Of a stretch of 64,000 bases of DNA, positions 34,726 to 44,244 are shown one piece after another. Below the pieces are notes generated by a model that did no database searches, was not told the origin of the DNA, and saw only the letters and a list, made by a program, of their open reading frames with translations. The stretch covers positions 1 through 64,000 of the forward strand of contig NZ_CDSE01000010.1 in assembly GCF_001373415.1 (NCBI RefSeq), given 5' to 3'. Positions within the stretch are counted from its first letter, which is position 1, and every line of letters begins with the position of its first letter. The translations under genes and the position numbers were made by a program. The DNA comes from Paenibacillus dakarensis. GTDB taxonomy: Bacteria > Bacillota > Bacilli > Paenibacillales > Paenibacillaceae.

Positions 34726-35811
34726 ATGTCAGAGAAGCTTAGAGTAGGTATTGTTGGTGGCACAGGAATGGTGGGTCAGCGTTTTGTTCAGCTGCTGGAA
34801 GGTCACCCTTGGTTTAAGGTAACGGCGATTGCGGCAAGCAAAAATTCCGCGGGCAGAACCTATGAAGAATCGGTTCAAGGCCGCTGGAAAATGCCTGATC
34901 CGATCCCGGATAGCGTGAAGAATCTTCTTGTTCAGGATGCTTCGAATGTGGAAGAGGTTGCTTCCGGTGTAGACTTTATCTTCTGTGCTGTGGATATGAA
35001 GAAGGATGAAATCAAGGCATTGGAAGAAGCTTATGCCAAGACAGAGACACCGGTCATTTCCAATAACTCAGCACATCGCTGGACGCCTGATGTACCGATG
35101 GTTACACCGGAGATCAATCCGGAGCATATCGAAGTTATCGCTGCACAGCGTAAACGACTTGGAACAACACGTGGATTCATTGCCGTGAAGCCTAACTGCT
35201 CCATTCAGAGCTATGTTCCGGCACTGCACGCCTTGCTGGATTATAAACCAACCAAAGTGGTTGCTTCAACATATCAAGCGATCTCTGGAGCGGGCAAGAA
35301 CTTCACCGATTGGCCGGAAATGCTGGATAATGTAATTCCGTATATTGGCGGCGAGGAAGAGAAGAGCGAGCAGGAGCCGCTCCGGATCTGGGGCAGTGTA
35401 GTCGATGGAGAAATAGTTAAAGCAAGCACACCGCTAATCACGACACAGTGTATTCGTGTACCCGTAACCGATGGTCATCTGGCTACTGTATTTGTGTCCT
35501 TCGAGAACAAACCTTCTAAAGAGGAAATAATAAATCGCTGGCGTGAATTTGCAGGCAGACCTCAGGAGCTTGGGCTTCCAAGCGCACCGAAACAGTTCAT
35601 CACGTATTTTGAAGAGGAGAATAGACCTCAGACGAAATTAGACCGTGGCATAGAGAACGGAATGGGTGTTTCTGTAGGCAGATTGCGTGAAGATTCCATT
35701 TATGATTATAAGTTTGTAGGATTATCCCATAATACACTGCGCGGTGCAGCCGGTGGAGCTGTTCTGATCGCTGAACTGCTGAAAGCAGAAGGCTACATTC
35801 AAGCTAAATAA
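34726..35811 (+). CDS. asd: Aspartate-semialdehyde dehydrogenase, archaeal/fungal type
   Basis: This 361-residue NADPH enzyme makes aspartate semialdehyde, the branch point of lysine, methionine and threonine synthesis. It has the cofactor loop GIVGGTGMVGQRF, active-site KPNCSIQ with the nucleophile C158, and GAGKNFTDWPEML. The form lacks the spacing of the usual bacterial Asd and fits the archaeal/fungal class, so another asd may exist on the chromosome. The T-box leader 170 bases upstream ties it to threonine supply. AAAGGAAGG precedes the ATG. Confidence 0.92.
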   Translation: MSEKLRVGIVGGTGMVGQRFVQLLEGHPWFKVTAIAASKNSAGRTYEESVQGRWKMPDPIPDSVKNLLVQDASNVEEVASGVDFIFCAVDMKKDEIKALEEAYAKTETPVISNNSAHRWTPDVPMVTPEINPEHIEVIAAQRKRLGTTRGFIAVKPNCSIQSYVPALHALLDYKPTKVVASTYQAISGAGKNFTDWPEMLDNVIPYIGGEEEKSEQEPLRIWGSVVDGEIVKASTPLITTQCIRVPVTDGHLATVFVSFENKPSKEEIINRWREFAGRPQELGLPSAPKQFITYFEEENRPQTKLDRGIENGMGVSVGRLREDSIYDYKFVGLSHNTLRGAAGGAVLIAELLKAEGYIQAK

Positions 35812-35838
35812 AGTGCACTCATAAGTAAGAGGAAACAC

Positions 35839-35871
35839 AAAAGGAGCTGGTAAAAATCCAGCTCCTTTTTG
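35839..35871. terminator. Bidirectional terminator
   Basis: AAAAGGAGCTGG (35839-35850) pairs with CCAGCTCCTTTT (35858-35869) between convergent genes. Confidence 0.9.
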
Positions 35872-35880
35872 TTCATTATT

Positions 35881-37083
35881 TTATCCAGATAAGCCGCCTA
35901 AACCTTGTTTCTCTTTCCACACCAGCGTTAAGAGGAGGCCGACAAAAATGATAATTGCCGAGACCAGAAACGGATATTCGATATTCATATCAAACAAGAT
36001 ACCACCTAGAGCGGGTCCAATGATATTACCCAAGCTTGTATAAGTGGAGTTCATACCAGCGACAAAGCCTTGTTCTTTCTCAGCTGTTTTGGATAAGTAG
36101 GTCGTTAAGGCAGGCCGCAATAAGTCAAATGCAAGGAAAATGCAGCTGGTTACCGCCAGAACAGATAAATAGCTTGACATCATCGTGGACATTACGGCAA
36201 AGATCACACCAGCAATCAAGCAAATCTGAATGAGCCTTTTTTCACCGAGTTTATTGACCATTTTTCCAAACAGGAAGACCTGAACGATTACCCCGAAGAT
36301 GGAGCTTATGGTAATAATGGTTGCAATATCCCGAGGGGTGAAACCAAATTTCTCATCAGAATACATACTGAACACCGTTTCATACGCGGATAGACCAAAA
36401 GCCAGAACGAACACGATGATGAATGCAATAATGTACATGGGTTGAAACGATCGTCTAAGATCAGTAATAAAGTTCGTATCTTCTTTAAGTTGAGAGATTT
36501 CTGCAAGCTGCTCCTTGGTAAGAGGCTCTTTCAAAATAAAAATAGAAGAGATGCAGGTCAGTAATGCGAACCCAGCAGCAAAATAGAATGGAGCGCGTAT
36601 ACCCAACTCCGCAATAAATCCCCCGATTCCCGGGCCAATGATAAAGCCGATACTAATCGCAGCTGATACATATCCCATCGCTTTGGGTCTTTCATGGGCG
36701 GAAGTGATATCTGCAACGTAGGCCGTTACACCAGGCATAATAAATGCACCGCTGATACCTCCGAGAATTCGGGATGCATAAAGAACTGATACATCTGTGC
36801 CTAAACCAAAGATCAGCTCGGATATACTGAACAGGAACAAGCCAATGACAATCATTTTCTTTCTGCCGAACCGGTCGATCCATCTTCCTGCAATAGGTGA
36901 CATAAGCAGCTGTGCGAATGCAAAGACCGCCATCAGGTAACCCATCGTTTCGCCTGATAAATGCATAAGATTCTTAAAAGAAGGCATTACAGGTACGATA
37001 AGTCCAACGCCAAGAAACACAATAAATATATTACTCAGTAGAATGAGTAAAACTGCTTTTTGTTCTTTTAATGGTTTTTTCAT
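35881..37083 (-). CDS. MFS multidrug efflux transporter, NorA/Bmr type
   Basis: A 400-residue transporter with twelve helices. GVGLIVPVMPSF in helix 1, the motif A loop GRWIDRFGRKKMIV, and the antiporter motif C GIGFIIGPGIGGF identify it as a proton-coupled drug exporter related to NorA, Bmr and Blt. It lies 24 bases after the TetR gene and is almost certainly cotranscribed and controlled by it. Substrates cannot be deduced. The end lies at a bidirectional terminator. Confidence 0.88.
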   Translation of the reverse strand: MKKPLKEQKAVLLILLSNIFIVFLGVGLIVPVMPSFKNLMHLSGETMGYLMAVFAFAQLLMSPIAGRWIDRFGRKKMIVIGLFLFSISELIFGLGTDVSVLYASRILGGISGAFIMPGVTAYVADITSAHERPKAMGYVSAAISIGFIIGPGIGGFIAELGIRAPFYFAAGFALLTCISSIFILKEPLTKEQLAEISQLKEDTNFITDLRRSFQPMYIIAFIIVFVLAFGLSAYETVFSMYSDEKFGFTPRDIATIITISSIFGVIVQVFLFGKMVNKLGEKRLIQICLIAGVIFAVMSTMMSSYLSVLAVTSCIFLAFDLLRPALTTYLSKTAEKEQGFVAGMNSTYTSLGNIIGPALGGILFDMNIEYPFLVSAIIIFVGLLLTLVWKEKQGLGGLSG

Positions 37084-37107
37084 GAAGCAATACCTCTCTC
37101 AGTAAAA

Positions 37108-37689
37108 TCATGGCTGTGAAATACCTCTCCAAAATACGGTCCATGAGGCATTTACTTTATCTATCAAACGTTTCTGATCATTTCCATATGCAAGCTCCAG
37201 CATGAGTGAATCAACCACACCTAAGAAAGCAAGCGTGGGAATAATAGCTGTATCTTGCCTGATCATTTTGGAATCAATCCATTCTTGGAATTTGCTTTCG
37301 AGAACGGCTTGAATTCTTTCCTCCGTATCGATAACTTCCCGGTCAATGGCATCAGCAAGATGCTGAGGTGGGAAAAAGGATACGCGAAGCCAAAACTTCA
37401 ACTGTTCATTCTTTTGAAACATATCGATAACCAATTGAAGATACCCTAACAAATCCTTTCTGGGGTCATGGATATCGAGTTTACTTAAGTAATCCAGTTT
37501 TGAAGTAAGCTCTGTTTCTTTGGCATCATGTAAAACCTGGAGAAAGAGATCATCCTTCCCCTTGAAATGAGCATAAAGAGATTGTTTCTTCATACCAACT
37601 TCTTCGGCAATCTGAGACAATGAAGCTCCCTCATACCCGTGAATTGTAAAATACTTCAGTGCAATATCTTTAATTTCTTTATTTTTCAA
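37108..37689 (-). CDS. TetR/AcrR-family regulator of the adjacent efflux gene
   Basis: A 193-residue regulator with N-terminal helix-turn-helix (ASLSQIAEEVGMKKQSLYAHF) and a C-terminal helical ligand domain. The start is TTG 37689 (complement) with GAGGTG upstream. It precedes the MFS gene in the same unit and has a perfect palindrome 22 bases before its start codon, so it likely represses both genes until an efflux substrate binds. Confidence 0.88.
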   Translation of the reverse strand: MKNKEIKDIALKYFTIHGYEGASLSQIAEEVGMKKQSLYAHFKGKDDLFLQVLHDAKETELTSKLDYLSKLDIHDPRKDLLGYLQLVIDMFQKNEQLKFWLRVSFFPPQHLADAIDREVIDTEERIQAVLESKFQEWIDSKMIRQDTAIIPTLAFLGVVDSLMLELAYGNDQKRLIDKVNASWTVFWRGISQP

Positions 37690-37708
37690 TTGCGTTCACC
37701 TCGAAAAT

Positions 37709-37724
37709 TAACGAACGTTCGTCA
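37709..37724. promoter_or_regulatory. TetR operator palindrome
   Basis: ACGAACGTTCGT (37711-37722) is a perfect palindrome within TAACGAACGTTCGTCA, just upstream of the TetR gene. Confidence 0.65.
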
Positions 37725-37864
37725 GTTATGTTAACAAATCATTTTCTGATACGCAAGAAGAAATAAAGACAAGGAAATAATTTCTTGATACATCACATTT
37801 AAATGTTTAGCGGAGGGAAGAGAACCAGAAGAGATTGCTAGCAAGAAAAGAGATGTGGAAATAG

Positions 37865-37892
37865 AAAAAAGCCGCCCTTTGGCGGCTTTTTT
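37865..37892. terminator. Bidirectional terminator
   Basis: AAAAAAGCCGCC (37865-37876) pairs with GGCGGCTTTTTT (37881-37892) around CTTT. On the minus strand it ends the helveticin-like gene. Confidence 0.88.
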
Positions 37893-37901
37893 AGACGATT
37901 C

Positions 37902-38894
37902 TTAAAAAATAGTATCCGGTACATAATAGATCTTCTGTGTGTTCTGCTTGTTGGTCGGATCCGGAACGATTGTAAAATAAACTCTGCCGTCCTTCGTTTG
38001 AACACCCTCAATTTCACGATTGCCTACATTAGTGATTTTGACGAGCGTTTTATAAGTGCCGGAGCCTGTCATCATCGCAATTTGCGGTGTTTGGCCGTCT
38101 CCGCCGCCGGAGGTAAATATTTTTGTTTTGTCCAGCATGTCTAGTCCCTGAAATGACCCGTTCGGTCTGACGATATTGCTGCCTGACTGGGTAAAACTGC
38201 TGACAGCAGCATTTTTTGCGGCTGTACTGTTCATTTGTACCTGCTCATTGCTGTCCAGCAGCTTATTCAAGGCTACCGTATCATAAATGGACCAGGTGAC
38301 AGTTCCCTCCGTTGTCTGCACACGGAATAACGTATAGTTGCTGTTACCGCCGCCGTCCACTCTGTAGGTTTCACCTAATCGTGTGCCGTTTTTGTTGGCG
38401 TAATTCATGTAGGTAAACCGATGCAGGTCAGTATAATCTAGAGTTGTTCCTGCTTGATACTGAACTCTTGCAACCTGGAGGGACCAGTAATACGTGGTGG
38501 ATGGGTCTGCCTTGGAGCTGAAATAAAAGTAGTTTACACCGTTGTAAGTGTACATATCCAGCGTTTGGCAGTGGCCGGTGTTGGTAATCGTCATTTTGTC
38601 GACAAAGGTTGCGTCTGTTCCATCAATGAGTAATCTAGAAAGATGGCAATTTCCTCCAGACCGCTGGGTGACATAGACATATTTATCCGCAATGTAAGCT
38701 TTCTGAACAACAACATTATGGGCAAGTCCTTTGAGATTGAAAGCAAGCGTTGCTGAGGCATTGACTGTTTTTTCCGGTGTTGCCGCTGCAGCCGGCAGAA
38801 CCGAAATGGCAAAGACCAGTAAGGCGGTAAACAGCGACACGACAAACTTTGACGTCATCCTTTTCTTGCCTCTTAGCGAGCTTTCATGAAACAT
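37902..38894 (-). CDS. Helveticin J-family secreted protein (class III bacteriocin-like)
   Basis: The 330-residue protein has a signal peptide (hydrophobic residues 18-37, cleavage near AAAATP), then a repeated beta-rich region with AYIADKYVYVTQRSGGNCHL, TGHCQTLDMYTY and QVARVQYQAGTTLDYTDL. This pattern matches helveticin J, a large heat-labile bacteriocin of lactobacilli; homologues also occur as uncharacterised secreted proteins in Bacillales. The family has a beta-propeller-like repeat. AAGGAGG lies just upstream of ATG 38894. No immunity or export gene is beside it, so killing activity is unproven. Confidence 0.77.
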   Translation of the reverse strand: MFHESSLRGKKRMTSKFVVSLFTALLVFAISVLPAAAATPEKTVNASATLAFNLKGLAHNVVVQKAYIADKYVYVTQRSGGNCHLSRLLIDGTDATFVDKMTITNTGHCQTLDMYTYNGVNYFYFSSKADPSTTYYWSLQVARVQYQAGTTLDYTDLHRFTYMNYANKNGTRLGETYRVDGGGNSNYTLFRVQTTEGTVTWSIYDTVALNKLLDSNEQVQMNSTAAKNAAVSSFTQSGSNIVRPNGSFQGLDMLDKTKIFTSGGGDGQTPQIAMMTGSGTYKTLVKITNVGNREIEGVQTKDGRVYFTIVPDPTNKQNTQKIYYVPDTIF

Positions 38895-39094
38895 TATTCA
38901 GCCTCCTTCGGATTTGGACTTCCGGTCTGACTAAACTGGCTCATTGTTCTTGATATAAGCTCATATCCCTCCTTTCCGGACAGCTCATCAGCAATTCTGG
39001 TTGTTATTGGTTAAATGTATGCTGTATCCAGTTATTACCCGATTACAAGCCAGATTTTATGCGTGCAGATAGGTAAAAAGAACGATTTTCACCA

Positions 39095-39121
39095 AAAAAG
39101 ACGCCCATCGGGCGGCTTTTT
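39095..39121. other. Symmetric hairpin in the gap before the PBP gene
   Basis: AAAAAG, CGCCC (39102-39106) pair with GGGCG (39110-39114), CTTTTT. It lies in the 400-base gap 38895-39297, where no gene was found; it could be a terminator of a lost gene or of an undetected transcript. The rest of this gap holds nothing I can support. Confidence 0.5.
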
Positions 39122-39297
39122 CGATTAGAGCTGTTTAATAATTTCAATCTTAATAGATTTGTTGTTTTTATGACGAGTTATAGTGTAAGCTAATGAATTA
39201 AACGCTTCCTTATTTCTCCAAATGATATGTCATCGCTGTTAACCAAGAGGAAGGTTTAGGTGTTATTACAGTGAGTGAGATATCAAGGAGGATGAAG

Positions 39298-41397
39298 ATG
39301 AGGTTTATGAAGAACCGCAAGATTAATGAGGAAAATCCGGATGCAGCGCATCAATTGAATTTTAGAATTAACGTATTCTTTTTCAGCACATTTATTATTT
39401 TCAGTGTCATCATTATCCGGCTTGCCATTCTGCAATTTGTTGAGGGACCTGAGCTTACAGAGAAAGAGACAAGTTCCGAAACCAAGAATTTTCCGCTACA
39501 GCCGATCCGTGGAACGATTTTTGATGCTACGGGAGTACCCCTTGCTTATTCCAAGCCATCAAATGCGCTGTATATAACGCTTCTTAAAAATTATGATGAC
39601 CGGACAGATCCAGGGAAAGCAAACTATCCCGAGATTGACCAAATTGCGGGTCGTATTGCTGAGGTGTTTGTTAAGTATGGCGATCCGAAAGAGAAGAAGA
39701 TGACGAAGAAAGAAATTATTAAAGAGCTTGATCTTCAATCGAAAAAACAAAGCGGCTATGAACCCAGAAGAATCAAGGGGAATTTAACAGAACGTGAGGT
39801 TGCTTATTTTATTGAGAATAAGGACGATTTCCCAGGTGCCTTGGTTATTGAAGAGAACATTCGATTTTATGATACCGATACCGTCGCTGTACAGACAATT
39901 GGCTACTTGGCGAAATTTGACGGCGTTAAAGATGTATCAAAGTATAAAGAGATCGATCAATTGAACAAGACACAGAAAGATCCGGGGCTGAAATATAGTG
40001 AGTCAGAGCGTGTTGGCCGGGATGGAATGGAATTTATGCTGCAGGATGAACTTCGAGGGAAGAACGGCTATATCAGCATACCGATTAATCCGCAAAATAT
40101 GATTGATGGACCGCCTGAATTGGTAGCGCCTGAGAAAGGCCTCAATGTTCATTCAACGATACATAAAAAGATACAAATGGAAGCTGAACAGGCGATTATG
40201 GACCATCTTCAATGGCTCAAAACAACCCCATTTTCGGATCAAACTCATGAGAATGCCTTAACAGGATACGCCGTTGCGATGGAAGTGGATACGGGGAATG
40301 TTATTGCCATGGCCAGCATGCCTGATTATGATGCAAACGTGTGGAAAGACGGAATTAATCCGGAGGATTGGGGAGAAATTCAACATATCTACGGAAACGG
40401 AGCGATATCACCTTTCAATTCAGGCAAATCCAAAAACAATCTTGAATCGGTACTGCTGATGGGTTCTACGATTAAACCGCTGAGTGTGCTCATTGGCCTG
40501 AACGAAGGATTATTTGGAATACATGATTACTACACAGATCGAGGAATCGCTCAAATTGCAAATGACAAGAATGCTACGGTCCGCAACTCGGGCAATACAG
40601 CAAATGGTCCAATTAGACCGCAAATGGCTATTCAGAAATCCTCGAATGCTTTTATGATCGATATGGTAGGCGAAAAGCTGTTTGAGAAATATGGCGGTGA
40701 AAAAGGTCTCAAGGTTTGGGAAAAGTATATGTTTGATTTTGGATTGGGTGTTCCAACCGAATCGGGGCTTCCATCAGAGCATCGAGGACATGCTGATTAT
40801 AGAAATTATAAGGTGGCAGGGAGCTATGTTGCATCGCTGGCTTATGCATCCTTTGGTCAGAACGGGAAATATACTACACTTCAGCTGGCACAGTATGTGA
40901 CGACCCTTGCCAATCGAGGCAGTAGGATAAAACCACAGCTGGTAAGCAAGATTACCGATCAGAAAGGCCGCGTGGTCAAAAAGTTTGGGCGGGAGATTCT
41001 AAATAAAGTGGAGTTTCCTAAAGAGTATTGGGATACCGTAATTCAAGGTATGAACACGCAAGGACTACCTTCCTTTGAAGATTTTAAATATGATTTTGCC
41101 CGGAAGACAGGCACTTCCCAGCAAGATGTATTTCCTGATGGAAAGAGATATGTGACCGACAATGGTGTTTTTATAGGTTTTGCCCCGAGGCAAAACCCAA
41201 AGCTTGCTGTCGCCGTGGTTATCCCGGAGGGTGGCTTCGGTGCGTACAGCGCGGCTCCTGTTGCAAGGAAAATATTCGATGCTTACGATGAAGTATACGG
41301 ATTAGACGGGACGCCTCATCCGAAGGTGGTTGAACCGGCTGAGGGTGCAGACGATGAAGAAAAAGCTGAAACGACTGACGGAGATATTGGTGAATGA
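39298..41397 (+). CDS. Class B penicillin-binding protein (PBP2-like transpeptidase)
   Basis: This 699-residue peptidoglycan cross-linking enzyme has one N-terminal membrane anchor (about 25-45), a dimerisation domain starting at QPIRGTIFDATGVPL, and a transpeptidase domain with the active-site motifs STIK (S390-K393), SSN (448-450) and KTG (603-605). The C-terminus has an acidic tail rich in D and E. It acts outside the membrane in elongation or septation. ATG 39298 is chosen because AAGGAGG at 39285-39291 is well spaced; earlier in-frame starts overlap it. Related Paenibacillus proteins are annotated as penicillin-binding protein 2. Terminator is not seen before the next remnant. Confidence 0.87.
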   Translation: MRFMKNRKINEENPDAAHQLNFRINVFFFSTFIIFSVIIIRLAILQFVEGPELTEKETSSETKNFPLQPIRGTIFDATGVPLAYSKPSNALYITLLKNYDDRTDPGKANYPEIDQIAGRIAEVFVKYGDPKEKKMTKKEIIKELDLQSKKQSGYEPRRIKGNLTEREVAYFIENKDDFPGALVIEENIRFYDTDTVAVQTIGYLAKFDGVKDVSKYKEIDQLNKTQKDPGLKYSESERVGRDGMEFMLQDELRGKNGYISIPINPQNMIDGPPELVAPEKGLNVHSTIHKKIQMEAEQAIMDHLQWLKTTPFSDQTHENALTGYAVAMEVDTGNVIAMASMPDYDANVWKDGINPEDWGEIQHIYGNGAISPFNSGKSKNNLESVLLMGSTIKPLSVLIGLNEGLFGIHDYYTDRGIAQIANDKNATVRNSGNTANGPIRPQMAIQKSSNAFMIDMVGEKLFEKYGGEKGLKVWEKYMFDFGLGVPTESGLPSEHRGHADYRNYKVAGSYVASLAYASFGQNGKYTTLQLAQYVTTLANRGSRIKPQLVSKITDQKGRVVKKFGREILNKVEFPKEYWDTVIQGMNTQGLPSFEDFKYDFARKTGTSQQDVFPDGKRYVTDNGVFIGFAPRQNPKLAVAVVIPEGGFGAYSAAPVARKIFDAYDEVYGLDGTPHPKVVEPAEGADDEEKAETTDGDIGE

Positions 41398-41412
41398 GGG
41401 AGAGGAAGAAGC

Positions 41413-41945
41413 TTGATCCTATTTTAACTGCTGTTCTTTCTGGTTCCTGTTTATTCTATTATTAGAGTCATTCCAATTTTTGCGTTATATGAGAAGCAGT
41501 ATATTGTGAATAAAACGAAAAAAACCACTGTAGATGGTCTTTATTGTGTAGTGGTGTACACCTTATTATTGATTGGATTATATATGACACCCTTAGCGGC
41601 GAAAAAGCTGGGGATGCCTTGTCCAAATATGAAAATACAGGTGAGTTTCTAATTGGGTATGCTTCTCTCTCGAATGAATACTTATTATCGGTCATTGTCT
41701 TATTAATATTAGGTTTGTTTGGTTCTCTAATCATTCTTGAACAGTATACTCCCCGGTTGCATAGAGTAATCCGCCGTTTCTATGACAATTATGGCTATCC
41801 TATCAGTAAGCATATTAACTTAGAGTGGTCAGCAGACGTTGTGTATTTGTGGATGAAGCCTCTGGAATGGCAGGAGCCGGGTACTTTTCTTAGCCCAAGG
41901 GAATTTTTGCTTGTTATCTGTGATACAATGGGGCTTATTGGTTAA
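41413..41945 (+). pseudogene. Broken membrane-protein gene
   Basis: A TTG at 41413 with AGAGGAAG upstream opens MILF and hits TAA at 41425. Past that stop the frame is open and reads LLFFLVPVYSIIRVIPIFAL, GLYCVVVYTLLLIGLYMTPL. About base 41593 it shifts by one base into a frame reading SGEKAGDALSKYENTGEF, NEYLLSVIVLLILGLFG and SKHINLEWSADVVYLWMKPL, ending at TAA 41943. The pieces join into one membrane protein of about 175 residues. I do not recognise it with certainty; DUF6688 is a guess. It is inactive or has sequence errors. Confidence 0.5.
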
Positions 41946-41983
41946 ACATGGGACAATTCATAATAAAGGAGAGTGCTTAGCGT

Positions 41984-43786
41984 ATGTCTAAAATTTTAAC
42001 CCGGGCAGAAGTGAATGTTGAAACCACCTGGAATCTGAATGATATATTCGAAACGAGGGAAGCGTGGGAAGCGGAATTAATCGCAGTGGAGAAGGACATC
42101 CCTGCAGTTACGCAATATGAAAGCAGGCTTAGCGAAGGAGCGCATATACTTTTAGCTTGTCTAAAGGCTCAGGAAGAGCTGCAAGGCAGACTTCAGCGCG
42201 TTGGTGCCTATGCCCATCTTCATCAATCGGGTGATAGTATTAATCCTGAGAATCAAAAAAATGCAGCAAAGGCAAGAGATTTATCCTCAATCGTCAGCTC
42301 GGCCTTTTCATTTATAAAATCCGAAGTTATCGCACTGCCTGAGGGTACGATTGAACAATACATAAAGGAACAGCCGGAGCTTCAAGTGTGGGAACGCAGT
42401 CTTAATCTGCTTCTTCAGACCAAGCCGCACCGATTGTCCGCAGAAACAGAAAAGGTTCTTGCATCCTTCGGTGAAGTATTAGGAGCACCTTACCGGATCT
42501 ATGAACGAAGTAAGCTGGCGGATATGACATTCAAGCCTGCACTAGATGGCCAAGGAAAAGAAGTGCCTGTGTCGTTTGCCTTGTATGAGAACAAGTATGT
42601 TGAATCCGCGGACACTGATTTACGCAGAAATGCGTTTAAAGCTTTTAGTGATACGCTCCATAAATATAAAAATACATTTGCTGAAACCTATGGAACGGAA
42701 GTCAAGCGGCAAGTGATAGAATCGCGGCTTCGCAGATATAACTCTGTCACAGAAATGCTTTTGGAGCCGCAGCAGGTGACAGAGGACATGTATAACAATA
42801 TTTTGAATATTCTGCAGGAGGAACTCGCGCCTCATATGCGAAAATATGCCGCACTTAAGAAGCGGGTACTCCAGCTTGACCAGATGACGTTTGCAGACCT
42901 GAAAGCTCCGCTTGATCCTGATTTTAATCCAGCGATCTCTTTTCAGGAAGCAGGTCAGCTGATTAAGGAAGCGCTAAGCATTCTTGGACCCGAGTACGGA
43001 GAAATTGTGTCGGATGCATTTAAGAATCGATGGGTGGATTATGCGGATAATGCAGGGAAGAGAACAGGCGCGTTCTGCATGTCCATTCCAGAAGTGCATT
43101 CTTATATCTTAATCAGCTGGGCAGACAGTATGAGAGGTGCTTTCACAATGGCCCATGAGGTGGGTCATGCCGGACACCTCATGCTGGCGAGCAAATATCA
43201 GCGTCTTGTCAATTCAAGACCTTCGCTCTACTTCATCGAAGCTCCGTCCACGATGAATGAGCTGCTGCTTGCGAATCATCTGTTAGCTCGTTCAGATGAT
43301 CCAAGAATGCGCCGCTGGGTTATTTCACAGCTGCTCGGCACATACTTCCACAACTATGTTACTCACCTCCTGGAGGGAGAGCTTCAGCGCCGTGTTTATG
43401 ACCTCGCTATGCAAAATGAACCGATCACCGCAGTTAAACTATGCGATTTAAAAGGAAATATTCTTTCCTCCTTCTGGGGAGAGGATGTAGTTATTGATGA
43501 AGACGCGAAGCTAACCTGGATGCGCCAGCCTCATTACTATATGAGTTTATACCCGTATACTTACGCAGCTGGTTTAACCGCTTCAACGGCTGTTGCACAG
43601 CTCATTCGTGAAGAAGGACAGCCGGCAGTTGACCGCTGGCTTGATGTACTGAAAGCAGGCGGATCGATGAGCCCGCTTGAGCTAATGAATCTGGCAGGTG
43701 TCGATATGTCAAAGCCAGACGCCATCCGCAGCGCAGTAGCCTATGTCGGCTCGCTAATCGATGAGCTGGAGAGCTTATATGAATAG
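41984..43786 (+). CDS. pepF: Oligoendopeptidase F (M3 metallopeptidase)
   Basis: This 600-residue cytosolic zinc peptidase cleaves oligopeptides of about 7-17 residues. The helical M3 fold begins TTWNLNDIFETREAWEAEL and contains the catalytic zinc motif H391-E-V-G-H395 (MAHEVGHAGHLML), with the third ligand Glu expected about 24 residues on in FIEAPSTMNELLLANHLL. The length matches PepF. AAAGGAG lies upstream of ATG 41984. It starts after the broken membrane gene and ends at a terminator. Roles include peptide turnover and, in Bacillus, a link to peptide signals. Confidence 0.93.
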   Translation: MSKILTRAEVNVETTWNLNDIFETREAWEAELIAVEKDIPAVTQYESRLSEGAHILLACLKAQEELQGRLQRVGAYAHLHQSGDSINPENQKNAAKARDLSSIVSSAFSFIKSEVIALPEGTIEQYIKEQPELQVWERSLNLLLQTKPHRLSAETEKVLASFGEVLGAPYRIYERSKLADMTFKPALDGQGKEVPVSFALYENKYVESADTDLRRNAFKAFSDTLHKYKNTFAETYGTEVKRQVIESRLRRYNSVTEMLLEPQQVTEDMYNNILNILQEELAPHMRKYAALKKRVLQLDQMTFADLKAPLDPDFNPAISFQEAGQLIKEALSILGPEYGEIVSDAFKNRWVDYADNAGKRTGAFCMSIPEVHSYILISWADSMRGAFTMAHEVGHAGHLMLASKYQRLVNSRPSLYFIEAPSTMNELLLANHLLARSDDPRMRRWVISQLLGTYFHNYVTHLLEGELQRRVYDLAMQNEPITAVKLCDLKGNILSSFWGEDVVIDEDAKLTWMRQPHYYMSLYPYTYAAGLTASTAVAQLIREEGQPAVDRWLDVLKAGGSMSPLELMNLAGVDMSKPDAIRSAVAYVGSLIDELESLYE

Positions 43787-43833
43787 ACTTAACATCTAAT
43801 AGAATTTGCACCCTAAATACTTGAACTACAACT

Positions 43834-43906
43834 ACACCCCTTTAAGTATCACCGGAAAATCCAAGTCCATGGATAATACCGATGAAACTGAAGGGGTGTG
43901 TTTTTA
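43834..43906 (+). terminator. Terminator after pepF
   Basis: ACACCCCTT (43834-43842) pairs with AAGGGGTGT (43891-43899) over a 48-base arm that holds further short pairing, followed by TTTTT. Confidence 0.7.
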
Positions 43907-44013
43907 CCCCCAAAAAAATAAGATCAGGATTGATCCATGATTAATCGAAAGTCTTTTTGAGTATTCCCCAACGGAGAAGGCAGAATTATTCTGTAGAAGC
44001 GAAGCGTGCACCT

Positions 44014-44072
44014 TTGTCCCCGGATTTCATCACTATTTATAAATTCAGAAGAAATCCGGGGGCAAGAGTGAT
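44014..44072. repeat. Long inverted repeat in a gene-free gap
   Basis: TTGTCCCCGGATTTC (44014-44028) and GAAATCCGGGGGCAA (44051-44065) are inverted copies with one mismatch, and ATCACT (44029-44034) faces AGTGAT (44067-44072). The gap 43787-44244 has no convincing gene. This could be an intergenic repeat element, a remnant of a small mobile element or an RNA hairpin. Confidence 0.5.
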
Positions 44073-44244
44073 CGGAAGAAGAATCTGCCTGCGGAGTGTT
44101 GAAACACTAACTAAAATCATAGAATTGCTCTACATTCGCAACGATGAAATACTAACAAGATCTATTTAGATCCAATTTCCAAAGTACATTCCTCAATCAT
44201 GGGCATATGATGATCTTATCATGCAACGAAAGGAATGACCCGAA

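Noticed and set aside
43957..44169. 70-codon frame in the gap after pepF
   Set aside because: Its start is a TTG without ribosome binding site, its composition is unlike neighbours and it runs through the long inverted repeat, so it is probably chance.
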